Below, in pieces: positions 44,568-54,349 of a stretch of DNA of 64,000 bases. Position 1 is the first letter of the stretch. Every line of letters starts with the position of its first letter. This DNA is from Candidatus Methylopumilus universalis (GTDB lineage Bacteria > Pseudomonadota > Gammaproteobacteria > Burkholderiales > Methylophilaceae): positions 620,001-684,000 of the forward strand of contig NZ_CP040968.1 of NCBI RefSeq assembly GCF_006365315.1, read 5' to 3'. Made by a program: the position numbers and the translations under genes. A model generated the notes under the pieces. It was not told the origin of the DNA. It searched no databases and worked only from the letters and a program-made list of their open reading frames with translations.

Positions 44568-45383
44568 TTGTCAAAACAATTCCTCATTAACGGTAAATTT
44601 CAGCATATCAGTCCATTTGACCGTGCATTCCAATATGGCGATGGTATTTTTAGAACTTTTGTAGTGGAAAATAAAAAGCCTCGCCATTGGAAATATCACT
44701 ATAAAAAAATAGCTCAAGATTGTCTTGCGATTAAAATCAAGCCTCCCAAAGAAAAAGAATTGCTTTCTGATATTGCTTCTTTGTTTAGAAGTAATAAAAA
44801 AGCAGTAGGAAAGTTTATTATTTCGAGAGGCCTTAGTGAGCGAGGTTATAAATTCAATAAGGACATCGTTCACAATCGTTTTTTAATTAAAACTAAAATG
44901 CCAAGCTACCCAAAGGCGATCTTTAGGTCAGGCGTCAATCTTTATGTATGCAAGCACAAACTTAATCCTACTGTTCTTTCAGGAGTTAAACATCTAAATA
45001 GACTAGAGAATATTATGGCAAGACAGGAGTGGAAAAGTGATCAGTATGCCGATGGTATTCTTCTTGATAGTGATGGTAATGTCATCGAATGTATTTCAAG
45101 CAACATATTTATGCGCATCGGTAAAGTTATTTACACTCCAAAAATAAGCGACATTGGCATTAAAGGAGTCACAAGAGAATTAATCATTAAAATATCAAGT
45201 CAGTTAGGCTTTAAAGTGAAAGAAGCTATATTTAGTTTAAATAAACTTTTAGAGGCTGATGAGGTCCTAATAACAAACAGTTTATTTGGTGTCTTGCAGG
45301 TTAAAAAAATTAAAAATATATCTTGGAAACATCAAGATTCAGCGTCACTATTTAACCAGTCGCTCGAGAGTTTAAATACATGA
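44568..45383 (+). CDS. pabC: Aminodeoxychorismate lyase
   Basis: 271 residues, class IV PLP aminotransferase fold. Makes 4-aminobenzoate for folate. Features: INGKFQHISPFDRAFQYGDGIFRT, PLP lysine in GVKHLNRLENIMA, NVIECISSNIFM, and GVTRELI. The place between fabF and mltG supports PabC over D-amino acid or branched-chain aminotransferases. Start is TTG (44568); no ATG is available before the conserved start and no Shine-Dalgarno is clear. Overlaps mltG by four bases. Confidence 0.9.
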   Translation: MSKQFLINGKFQHISPFDRAFQYGDGIFRTFVVENKKPRHWKYHYKKIAQDCLAIKIKPPKEKELLSDIASLFRSNKKAVGKFIISRGLSERGYKFNKDIVHNRFLIKTKMPSYPKAIFRSGVNLYVCKHKLNPTVLSGVKHLNRLENIMARQEWKSDQYADGILLDSDGNVIECISSNIFMRIGKVIYTPKISDIGIKGVTRELIIKISSQLGFKVKEAIFSLNKLLEADEVLITNSLFGVLQVKKIKNISWKHQDSASLFNQSLESLNT

Positions 45384-46360
45384 AAAAATGGTTAATTCGA
45401 TTAATGATTATTTTCATACCTTTATTGGTTTGGATCATTCATTTCTTGGTAACACCACTTAATATCAATAAAGCAGATTTAGCTATTGAAATTGAACCTG
45501 GCAGCAGTCTTAAAGCGATAGCCTTTCAACTTGTTGATGAAAAAATACTTAATGAACCATGGCGATTTATTATCCTCGCTAAAGCGTTAGACCAATCTAA
45601 AAAGCTAAGACCAGGCAATTACAACCTTAATCCAAATATTACGCCTTATCAGTTATTAAAATCATTCGCAGAGGGAAGGGCAACCGAAGGATCAATAACT
45701 TTTATAGAAGGACAAGACTTTCAATCAATGTTGGAAAAAATAAAAGCTAACGATAGTATTAAAAAAACAATGAAGCCTTATGATACTAAAGCTATTGCAG
45801 CAGCAGTCGGTATTCCATACGAATCAGTTGAAGGACAATTTTTCCCTGATACTTATTATTTCAGTAGAAATACTTCAGACATTGAAATTTTAAAAAGAGC
45901 TTATAAGGCCATGCAAAAAAAATTAAATTATGAGTGGGCCCGCCGAGCAGAAGAGGTCCCCTATAAGAATAGTTATGAGGCGCTGACGATGGCATCCATT
46001 ATTGAAAAAGAAACAGGAAAATCCATAGAGGCTAATCTTATTTCAGGCGTATTTATACATCGATTAAATATTAAGATGAAACTTCAAAGCGACCCTACAG
46101 TCATTTATGGGCTTGGTAAAAAATTTACGGGTGATATTACAAAAAAAGACTTGCTTACAGACACCCCTTATAATACTTATACAAGAGAAGGATTGCCTCC
46201 AGCTCCTATTACTATGCCAGGTTTAATTTCTATTCGGGCCGCACTTCACCCTACAAAAACTGATGCACTTTATTTTGTGGGAAAAGGTGATGGAACCCAT
46301 TATTTCTCTGCAAGTTTAAATGAACATAATAGCGCTGTTAGAAAGTATCAGATCAAATGA
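45380..46360 (+). CDS. mltG: Endolytic murein transglycosylase MltG
   Basis: 326 residues. Single N-terminal membrane helix (residues 4-24) with a periplasmic LysM-like and YceG catalytic domain. The catalytic Glu is in ASIIEKETG (about E209); LQSDPTVIYGLG and YNTYTREGLPPAPI are family motifs. Cleaves nascent glycan strands to set their length. Overlaps both pabC and tmk by four bases. Confidence 0.95.
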   Translation: MKKWLIRLMIIFIPLLVWIIHFLVTPLNINKADLAIEIEPGSSLKAIAFQLVDEKILNEPWRFIILAKALDQSKKLRPGNYNLNPNITPYQLLKSFAEGRATEGSITFIEGQDFQSMLEKIKANDSIKKTMKPYDTKAIAAAVGIPYESVEGQFFPDTYYFSRNTSDIEILKRAYKAMQKKLNYEWARRAEEVPYKNSYEALTMASIIEKETGKSIEANLISGVFIHRLNIKMKLQSDPTVIYGLGKKFTGDITKKDLLTDTPYNTYTREGLPPAPITMPGLISIRAALHPTKTDALYFVGKGDGTHYFSASLNEHNSAVRKYQIK

Positions 46361-46971
46361 CAATTAAAGGTAAATTTATTACGTTTGAAGGTGTCGATGG
46401 CGCAGGGAAAAGTACACATATAGATGAAGTTATTTCATTCTTTGAGTCACAAAAAATTGCAGTGAAAAGAACAAGGGAGCCTGGTGGAACAAAACTTGGA
46501 GAAAAATTAAGAGAATTGCTTCTTTATGAGGATATGGATCCAGAAACAGAAACGCTTCTTATGTTTGCCGCTAGAAGGCAACACATAGCAGAAATAATTA
46601 AGCCAGCCCTAGATGCAGGAATTTTTGTACTGTCTGATCGATTTACTGATGCAACTTATGCATATCAGTATGGTGGTAAACAAGTGGCCTACTCTAAAAT
46701 ACAAACACTAGAAGCATGGGTTCACCCTGACCTTAAGGCTGACCTTACATTGCTATTCGATTTACCTGTTGAGATAAGTATTGATCGGTTAAAGAGGAAT
46801 AGAACACCTGATAAATTTGAAAAAGAAAGTGAAGCTTTTTTTAACCGGTTGAGAAATGTCTACCTAGATCTTGCAAGGCAAAATCCTATTCGCTATAAAA
46901 TCATTAATGCAAATCAACCCATTGAAGCTGTGTCTCAGGATGTTATTGAGGCTATTAAAACTATCTTATGA
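46357..46971 (+). CDS. tmk: Thymidylate kinase
   Basis: 204 residues. Phosphorylates dTMP. P-loop FEGVDGAGKST (10-20), the DR-type REPGGT motif, DRFTDATYAYQ and the LID region with RNRTPDKFE. ATGA overlaps on both sides tie it to mltG and holB. Confidence 0.97.
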   Translation: MTIKGKFITFEGVDGAGKSTHIDEVISFFESQKIAVKRTREPGGTKLGEKLRELLLYEDMDPETETLLMFAARRQHIAEIIKPALDAGIFVLSDRFTDATYAYQYGGKQVAYSKIQTLEAWVHPDLKADLTLLFDLPVEISIDRLKRNRTPDKFEKESEAFFNRLRNVYLDLARQNPIRYKIINANQPIEAVSQDVIEAIKTIL

Positions 46972-47960
46972 TCGATTCCATTTACCCTTGGTTTCAAGAT
47001 ACTTGGACTGCCATTTATAAAAATGAAAAATTACCGCATGCATTAATTTTTAAAGGCAAAGAGGGAATTGGGAAATACGATTTTGCAATCACATTTGCAA
47101 AGTCTTATTTATGTCAAACTCCTCTTTCTAATCATTTGCCTTGTAAGACATGTTCAAGTTGTGAGTGGTTTCCAGATTCGCATCCAGACTTTAAACATAT
47201 TGCACCTATTGAAAGCGACGATGATACGTCTTCAAAAAGAAAAACTATTCGTAAAAAGAGTATTGTTATTGATCAAATTCGTGAGCTTTCAGAATATTTA
47301 GAACTTTCAGCTCATCAAGAAAAAGGTAGGCGTATTATTTTAATTGAACCAGCAGATTCACTTAACCAGTCTGCGTCGAATGCACTCCTGAAAATTTTGG
47401 AAGAACCACCAGAAAATACTCTATTTATTCTGATAACCAGCCAAGCACAAAAATTAATTGCTACTATTCGTAGTCGCTGCCAATTGCTAGATCTTCGAGG
47501 TCCATCATTAGATGAGGCGAGACTATTTTTGGATGGAAAAAAAATAGCGCATGAGGAAAGTTTGCTTTCATTTACTGGTGGCTCGCCATTCAACGCTATT
47601 AAAGAGTTAGAAAATCAATCCGAGAGAACTGTTATTACACAACTATTATCTCAGGGACATAAGATTGATATTACTAAAATCAATTATACGATTCTGACTC
47701 AAGGATTAGATTGGACAGTAAATATGATTCAAAAATGGGCTTTTGATTTATTGCTTAATTTCCATACACAGCAAAGTTATTATTTTAAAAGCGAAGAAGC
47801 ACGAATCCATTCACAAGCTAAGCAGATTAACTTAGGTGCATTACTTATATTTGCAAATGAATTGAATGAATTAAAAAAAATTGCATCTCACCCCATTAAT
47901 CAAGAACTTCAATTGCAAAATATTTTTATTAAATATAAACAGATTTTCGAGCCGTCATGA
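46968..47960 (+). CDS. holB: DNA polymerase III subunit delta'
   Basis: 330 residues, clamp-loader component. Four-cysteine zinc module (C-x-n-C-x-x-C-x-x-C, including PCKTCSSCEWF), a modified P-loop GKEGIGKYD where the usual Ser/Thr is absent (delta' does not hydrolyse ATP), SNALLKILEEPP and the SRC motif TIRSRCQLLDL. tmk-holB-tatD is a common order, but the pilZ gene often found between holB and tatD in beta- and gammaproteobacteria is missing. Confidence 0.93.
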   Translation: MIDSIYPWFQDTWTAIYKNEKLPHALIFKGKEGIGKYDFAITFAKSYLCQTPLSNHLPCKTCSSCEWFPDSHPDFKHIAPIESDDDTSSKRKTIRKKSIVIDQIRELSEYLELSAHQEKGRRIILIEPADSLNQSASNALLKILEEPPENTLFILITSQAQKLIATIRSRCQLLDLRGPSLDEARLFLDGKKIAHEESLLSFTGGSPFNAIKELENQSERTVITQLLSQGHKIDITKINYTILTQGLDWTVNMIQKWAFDLLLNFHTQQSYYFKSEEARIHSQAKQINLGALLIFANELNELKKIASHPINQELQLQNIFIKYKQIFEPS

Positions 47961-48739
47961 CTAGTTTTGTTGATTCTCATTGCCATATTAATTTCCCAGA
48001 GCTTTACGCAAACATAGATACTATTTTTTCTAAAATGGTGTCTAATAAAGTCACACATGCCTTATGTGTGAGCGTAACCTTAGATAAGTTTCCTGATATT
48101 TTTAAAATAGCGAATACCTACCCACATATTTTTGCTTCCGTAGGTGTCCATCCTGATTATGAGGACATTGTGGAGCCTACCGTTGAAGAGTTATGCCGAT
48201 ACGCTAAAGAGAAAAAGGTGGTAGCTATTGGCGAAACTGGACTTGATTACTTCAGAGTACAGGGTGATCTTACATGGCAAAGAGATCGTTTCAAAACGCA
48301 CATTCAAGCTGCTATTCAATCAAATTTACCCCTTATTATTCATACACGAAATGCTGCAGAAGACACTTTAAAAATTATGAGAGAACAGGGCGCTGATAAA
48401 GTAGGTGGCGTGATGCACTGTTTTACAGAGTCTCTTGATGTAGCCTTAGAAGCTATTAAGCTTAATTTTTATATTTCATTTTCAGGCATTGTGACCTTTA
48501 AAAATGCCACTGAACTGAAGGAGGTTGCAAAATCTATTCCTCTTGATCGCATCCTTATCGAAACTGATTCACCTTATTTAGCGCCCGTGCCTTATCGAGG
48601 AAAAATAAATGATCCATCAAATGTAATTCATGTGGCAGAAGAAATAGCTAGATTAAAAAATATTTCAGTGAAAGAAGTGGGTCAAGCTACAACCAATAAT
48701 TTCTTTAAGCTTTTTTCGAAATGCAGCCAATCGAATTAA
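47957..48739 (+). CDS. tatD: TatD family metal-dependent hydrolase
   Basis: 260 residues, TIM-barrel 3'-5' DNase family. Metal-binding motifs are all present: SHCHINFPEL, GETGLDYF, IHTRNA, MHCFTE and ETDSPYLAP. Overlaps holB by four bases and the next gene by 19. True substrate of this member is not known; the YcfH subgroup usually sits after holB. Confidence 0.92.
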   Translation: MTSFVDSHCHINFPELYANIDTIFSKMVSNKVTHALCVSVTLDKFPDIFKIANTYPHIFASVGVHPDYEDIVEPTVEELCRYAKEKKVVAIGETGLDYFRVQGDLTWQRDRFKTHIQAAIQSNLPLIIHTRNAAEDTLKIMREQGADKVGGVMHCFTESLDVALEAIKLNFYISFSGIVTFKNATELKEVAKSIPLDRILIETDSPYLAPVPYRGKINDPSNVIHVAEEIARLKNISVKEVGQATTNNFFKLFSKCSQSN

Positions 48740-49494
48740 CAATACTCGGCGCTGGTTCAAGTGCAGGCACTCCGGTAGTCGGATGTCATTGTCATACTTG
48801 TATGTCAACTAACCCCAAAAATAAACGTACCCGCTGCTCTTCACTTATTAAATTGGGAACAGGGGAGCATATTCTTATTGATACGAGCCCAGACTTACGT
48901 TTTCAATCTTTACGTGAGTCCATCCCTAAAGTTGACGCAGTCCTTTATACCCATACCCATGCTGATCATCTTCATGGCATTGATGATTTAAGGGCTTTTT
49001 GTCAAATACACAAAATGCAAATACCTATTTACGGAAAGAAAGATGCGCTTGATCATATTGCTTTAAAATTTGGCTATGCTTTGGGAGAGCCTAAGGGCTT
49101 TTGGGAAATGCCCGTTTTAAAAGCTATGCCTATCCAATCGCCATTTCATCTCTTTAGTGAGATTGTTACCCCCATACCCGTCATGCATGGAAAATCAGAA
49201 ATTTATGGTTATCGCATCGGAAACTTTGCTTATTTGACTGATGTATCTCATATCCCTGAAGATTCATTGAAACTTTTAGAGGGGCTAGATATCCTATTAT
49301 TAGACTGTTTGCGCATAAAGGAACATCACACACACATCAATCTTGAACAAAGCTTGATGTTTGCAAATCAAATAAAAGCAAAGAAAACATACTTGATTCA
49401 TATGACACATGATTTAGAATATGAGTCACTAAAAAAAGAATTACCTGATCATATCGATGTGGGGTACGACGGGCTTAAAATTACCATTAATTAA
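48721..49494 (+). CDS. MBL-fold metallo-hydrolase, PhnP-like
   Basis: 257 residues. Metallo-beta-lactamase fold with the HTHADHLHG zinc motif, a DTSPDLRFQ segment and LTDVSHIPEDS. An N-terminal cysteine/histidine cluster (VGCHCHTCMS) resembles the structural zinc site of PhnP, a phosphoribosyl cyclic phosphodiesterase. No phosphonate genes are in the window, so a more general cyclic phosphodiesterase role is more likely; this is inference. The ATG lies within the end of tatD, so translation is coupled. Confidence 0.82.
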   Translation: MQPIELTILGAGSSAGTPVVGCHCHTCMSTNPKNKRTRCSSLIKLGTGEHILIDTSPDLRFQSLRESIPKVDAVLYTHTHADHLHGIDDLRAFCQIHKMQIPIYGKKDALDHIALKFGYALGEPKGFWEMPVLKAMPIQSPFHLFSEIVTPIPVMHGKSEIYGYRIGNFAYLTDVSHIPEDSLKLLEGLDILLLDCLRIKEHHTHINLEQSLMFANQIKAKKTYLIHMTHDLEYESLKKELPDHIDVGYDGLKITIN

Positions 49495-49502
49495 AGGTCA
49501 AT

Positions 49503-49874
49503 ATGTCAAAATTATTTAAAAAATTATTATTTATATTCATAGCTTTAGGATTATCTTTTCAAGTATTAGCTGAAGGAAAGAAACTCTATACTGAAAATGA
49601 ATTTCTCGATGCATTTGGAGCTAAATCTAAAGAAAAAGTGTTGCAAATTCTAGGTGAGCCAGCCAGAAAAGAAATGTCTGTTAAGCCTACAAATGCGAGC
49701 TCTGTTATTGGAAGACCTACAGAGAATCGAGTGGGCTCTAGCAAACGTGTCAATATTGAGATGTGGTATTACAACAATCTTGTGAAATCTGACGATAAAA
49801 ATGTCTGGAAACAAACCGAGCTTACGATTATGGATGGTAAAGTAAATAACATTGGCTTCTTTAATATTCGTTAA
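49503..49874 (+). CDS. Small secreted protein of unknown function, BamE-like in part
   Basis: 123 residues with a clear signal peptide (MSKLFKK, hydrophobic to about 20, cleavage after QVLA). No lipobox Cys. The segment SKEKVLQILGEPARKEM recalls the helix-turn of BamE/SmpA-like domains, and MWYYNN...LTIMDGKVNNIGFF fits the beta-sheet part of the same fold; the resemblance is weak. Eight bases after the metallo-hydrolase and five before the next small gene. A periplasmic location is likely. Confidence 0.65.
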   Translation: MSKLFKKLLFIFIALGLSFQVLAEGKKLYTENEFLDAFGAKSKEKVLQILGEPARKEMSVKPTNASSVIGRPTENRVGSSKRVNIEMWYYNNLVKSDDKNVWKQTELTIMDGKVNNIGFFNIR

Positions 49875-49879
49875 TAGTC

Positions 49880-50128
49880 ATGCGTGGCTCCGAAGATAAA
49901 GAGATCCTTGACCAAGCAATTGTTTTCGCAATCAACGATTCATGGGATGCCTCCCACCAAATTGTTCAGGACCTTCACTCCTCAAAAGCTTACTGGATTC
50001 ATGCAGTGCTTCATAAGATTGAGGGTGATGAATTCAATAGTCGTTATTGGTATGAAAGGGCACAACAATCTTACGATGCTTATAATGACCCAAAGCAAGA
50101 ACTCACCTTCATACAAAACAACTTATAG
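49880..50128 (+). CDS. Conserved small protein of unknown function
   Basis: 82 residues, soluble and acidic, helical by composition. Contains a repeat-like pattern (SWDASHQIVQDL, AYWIHAVLHKIEGDE, SRYWYERAQQSYDAY) that I recognise as a family of small uncharacterised proteobacterial proteins, but no function is known to me. No signal peptide. The ATG at 49880 follows the previous stop by five bases. A different frame here is also open for about 100 codons, but this one has the family pattern. Confidence 0.65.
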   Translation: MRGSEDKEILDQAIVFAINDSWDASHQIVQDLHSSKAYWIHAVLHKIEGDEFNSRYWYERAQQSYDAYNDPKQELTFIQNNL

Positions 50129-50137
50129 GAAGGCTTT

Positions 50138-50362
50138 ATGGACAATCAAGATGCTGTTGACGTTACCTGCACGGATAATGGGAAGAAGGTCACTGGATAT
50201 ATCTTAAATTACAGAGCTAAAGACCAATTAGAAATTTCCTTAAATACAGTTAAGATTCGAATGCAATATAAATCAGGTATTTTTGTAGGCTCTATGGCAG
50301 GAATGGAATTTGTGGTGCAAGAAGAGGCTTTACCAAGGCAATTTAAAGACTTTCATCGATAG
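50138..50362 (+). CDS. Conserved small protein of unknown function
   Basis: 74 residues. Reads like a small all-beta protein: VDVTCTDNGKKVTGYILNYR, then LEISLNTVKIRMQY and GIFVGSMAGMEFVVQE. No signal peptide and no catalytic motif. AAGG is about nine bases before the ATG. Nine bases after its neighbour, so the three small genes are probably co-transcribed with tatD. Converges with the TPR gene. Confidence 0.65.
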   Translation: MDNQDAVDVTCTDNGKKVTGYILNYRAKDQLEISLNTVKIRMQYKSGIFVGSMAGMEFVVQEEALPRQFKDFHR

Positions 50363-50422
50363 ATTTAAACTTACATTACTTCGTATAATGTATATTATGT
50401 AAAATAGAATATACAGTCTTAC

Positions 50423-51283
50423 TTAAAGCGTCTTAAAAAACGTTTTTAAGTCCTCTGCTCCAATATCGTTAGCAATCTTATTTGCTTCATCTAACTTAGA
50501 CTTACTAAGATCCATATTTGATTTCTTTTTGTAATAATTACTTTGGGTGAACAATACTTTAGCAAGATAATACATTCCCCCGTTCTCTCGAGAAAACTTC
50601 TCAAATTTTAAAAGTGTTCTTTCAGCTGAGGCTTGATCATTAGCCTCTGAATAATACAAAGCGAGATTGATACCCGACTCTACATATTCTCCTAACAAAC
50701 CCGTACGATCGAAAGCCATATTAGCCTTTAATTCGTACTCAACAGCTTTTGTGTAATTTTTAAGTAACGCATATGAAAAGGCAGTTCGATCTAAATTAGA
50801 GGCACGTTCTTCATCATTGGCAGCAAATGCGTAAGCCTCAAGGAATGTGTTTACTGCTTCATCATATTTACTAAGGAGCAATAAAGTCTCAGCAATTTCA
50901 ACTAAATAAAGGCGCTTAAAGGTTTTATTAGCTTTAATGAATGAATAAGAATTATTAAGATGTATAAGAGCATCATCTAATCTTCTAGCTTCTTTTAATG
51001 CCATGCCTACAAGTAAATCAGCCATAAAATGATCAGTATCACTTTTGGATAACTTACCCGCTAACTTAAAGTTTTTTATAGCTTCATCGAAATTTTTAAG
51101 CCTTAAATTAACTTGTCCGTGACAAAAGATCGACTTAAATTCACTTTTTTTTGTTTTTAAAGCTTCTTCATATTGGTTATCACTTAATAACTCATCGCAA
51201 GTTTTGATCGCCTCTTTAGAATAAATATTTGTTGAAATAAATAGACTAAGTAGCATCAATAAAAATTGTGTTGTAAATTTCAT
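50423..51283 (-). CDS. Secreted TPR-repeat protein of unknown function
   Basis: 286 residues. Signal peptide (MKFTTQF, hydrophobic to about 18, cleavage near IYS). The rest is helical hairpins of TPR type, e.g. GQVNLRLKNFDEAIKNFKLA, MALKEARRLDDALIHLNNSY, YDEAVNTFLEAYA and LKNYTKAVEYELKANMAF. No enzymatic domain. Probably a periplasmic protein-binding protein. Six bases downstream of ligA on the same strand. Confidence 0.75.
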   Translation of the reverse strand: MKFTTQFLLMLLSLFISTNIYSKEAIKTCDELLSDNQYEEALKTKKSEFKSIFCHGQVNLRLKNFDEAIKNFKLAGKLSKSDTDHFMADLLVGMALKEARRLDDALIHLNNSYSFIKANKTFKRLYLVEIAETLLLLSKYDEAVNTFLEAYAFAANDEERASNLDRTAFSYALLKNYTKAVEYELKANMAFDRTGLLGEYVESGINLALYYSEANDQASAERTLLKFEKFSRENGGMYYLAKVLFTQSNYYKKKSNMDLSKSKLDEANKIANDIGAEDLKTFFKTL

Positions 51284-51288
51284 AGTTT

Positions 51289-53304
<2,016 letters not shown>

Positions 53305-54327
53305 TTAAGAAAATAATCTTCGAGCGCATGAGCTTCCAGGGGGAATATTTTTAGCTACCATTTGATTTTCAATTTTTTCAACTTGATATCTAATGCGTTC
53401 AATATGGTTAATATTTAGTTCTTTTTTGTTGGAATCAACTAGCATACATTCAAGTTCTTTTTGAAAATTAGTAATAGATTCCAACATTGCATCAAACGAA
53501 TCTTTACAACTTAAAGTAAGTGGTAGATCCATTTGAAAAAGAATACCTTGAATGTATGGATCAAGATTAAAGCTTAAGGGCTGTTGATTCAAAGAAGTCA
53601 CTCGAAATAAAGGGTGCTTATCGCGCCCCTTGAAAACATGATAGCCATCTTCATCTACTTTAAAACCATCTACTTTTAATGTTTCAATAAGTTTTTCGTT
53701 ATCGAACATGCCATTATTTTTTGGGATGAGAGTTAAGGTCATCATATGATCAACAAGAGCACAAAATTGATTTAGCTCATTTGCATCTTCTTCAATATTT
53801 GCGTGAGAAAGCCAAATCAGACTACCGTCTAAATCATTCTTGGTTTTCTCTGATAGCATTCTAAATGTTTGTGTGTGTGCTTGTGAAATTGGGCCTTGGC
53901 GATCAACCAGCTGAATAGCTAGAAGTATTTGGTCGAATGAAGCTGAGCCACTTAAGTCACCTGTAGACTGCCATACATCTTCATTTCTACGAATGAAACT
54001 ATGAGCATTTGGAAGCTCAACAAAGTCTCTTAGGCTTAATTTAGAAATAGCATGACTTGGTTTGTTAAGTTTTATAAAAGCAATAGCATCGATATCACGA
54101 TAGATATCTTGAGGTAAATTTGAAAGTAAATATTTTTCTGAGATGCTTAAATCTTGAACGTAAGGATTTTTTTCTTCTGGGCTTAAACCATTTTCATCTC
54201 TATATAAAAAAGAATTTTCTGCATGGTTTTTTTTACGGTACTGGATAAGACGAATCCAGTTAAAAATGATCATAATAAGGATAATTATTACAGCTAGAAT
54301 CGTCAGGGCAAACTGAATGTCAGACAT
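53305..54327 (-). CDS. zipA: Cell division protein ZipA (FtsZ-binding)
   Basis: 340 residues from the ATG at 54327 (MSDIQFALTILAVIIIL). A longer open frame reaches back into smc, but those residues are not ZipA-like. One N-terminal membrane helix (about 6-25), a short charged linker and a C-terminal ZipA FtsZ-binding domain (about 145-275) containing GPISQAHTQTFRMLSEKT-like strands. The linker is shorter than in E. coli ZipA and an extra C-terminal helical tail is present. Anchors FtsZ to the membrane. Directly followed by ligA, one base after its stop. Confidence 0.85.
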   Translation of the reverse strand: MSDIQFALTILAVIIILIMIIFNWIRLIQYRKKNHAENSFLYRDENGLSPEEKNPYVQDLSISEKYLLSNLPQDIYRDIDAIAFIKLNKPSHAISKLSLRDFVELPNAHSFIRRNEDVWQSTGDLSGSASFDQILLAIQLVDRQGPISQAHTQTFRMLSEKTKNDLDGSLIWLSHANIEEDANELNQFCALVDHMMTLTLIPKNNGMFDNEKLIETLKVDGFKVDEDGYHVFKGRDKHPLFRVTSLNQQPLSFNLDPYIQGILFQMDLPLTLSCKDSFDAMLESITNFQKELECMLVDSNKKELNINHIERIRYQVEKIENQMVAKNIPPGSSCARRLFS

Positions 54328-54349
54328 GCTTGTAATAAGTCCTGTTAAC

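Noticed and set aside
49884-50207. A 107-codon open frame overlapping two small genes in another frame
   Set aside because: The frames at 49880 and 50138 carry conserved-looking protein patterns, tight spacing and starts; this frame has unusual composition and would overlap both.
50378-50393. A 16-base exact match to the left arm and spacer start of the phage P1 loxP site (ACTTCGTATAATGTAT)
   Set aside because: The right inverted arm is absent: the following bases are ATTATGTAAAAT. It lies in an AT-rich palindromic gap between convergent genes, with no recombinase gene nearby, so it is most likely chance or part of a weak terminator hairpin (TACATTA/TAATGTA).
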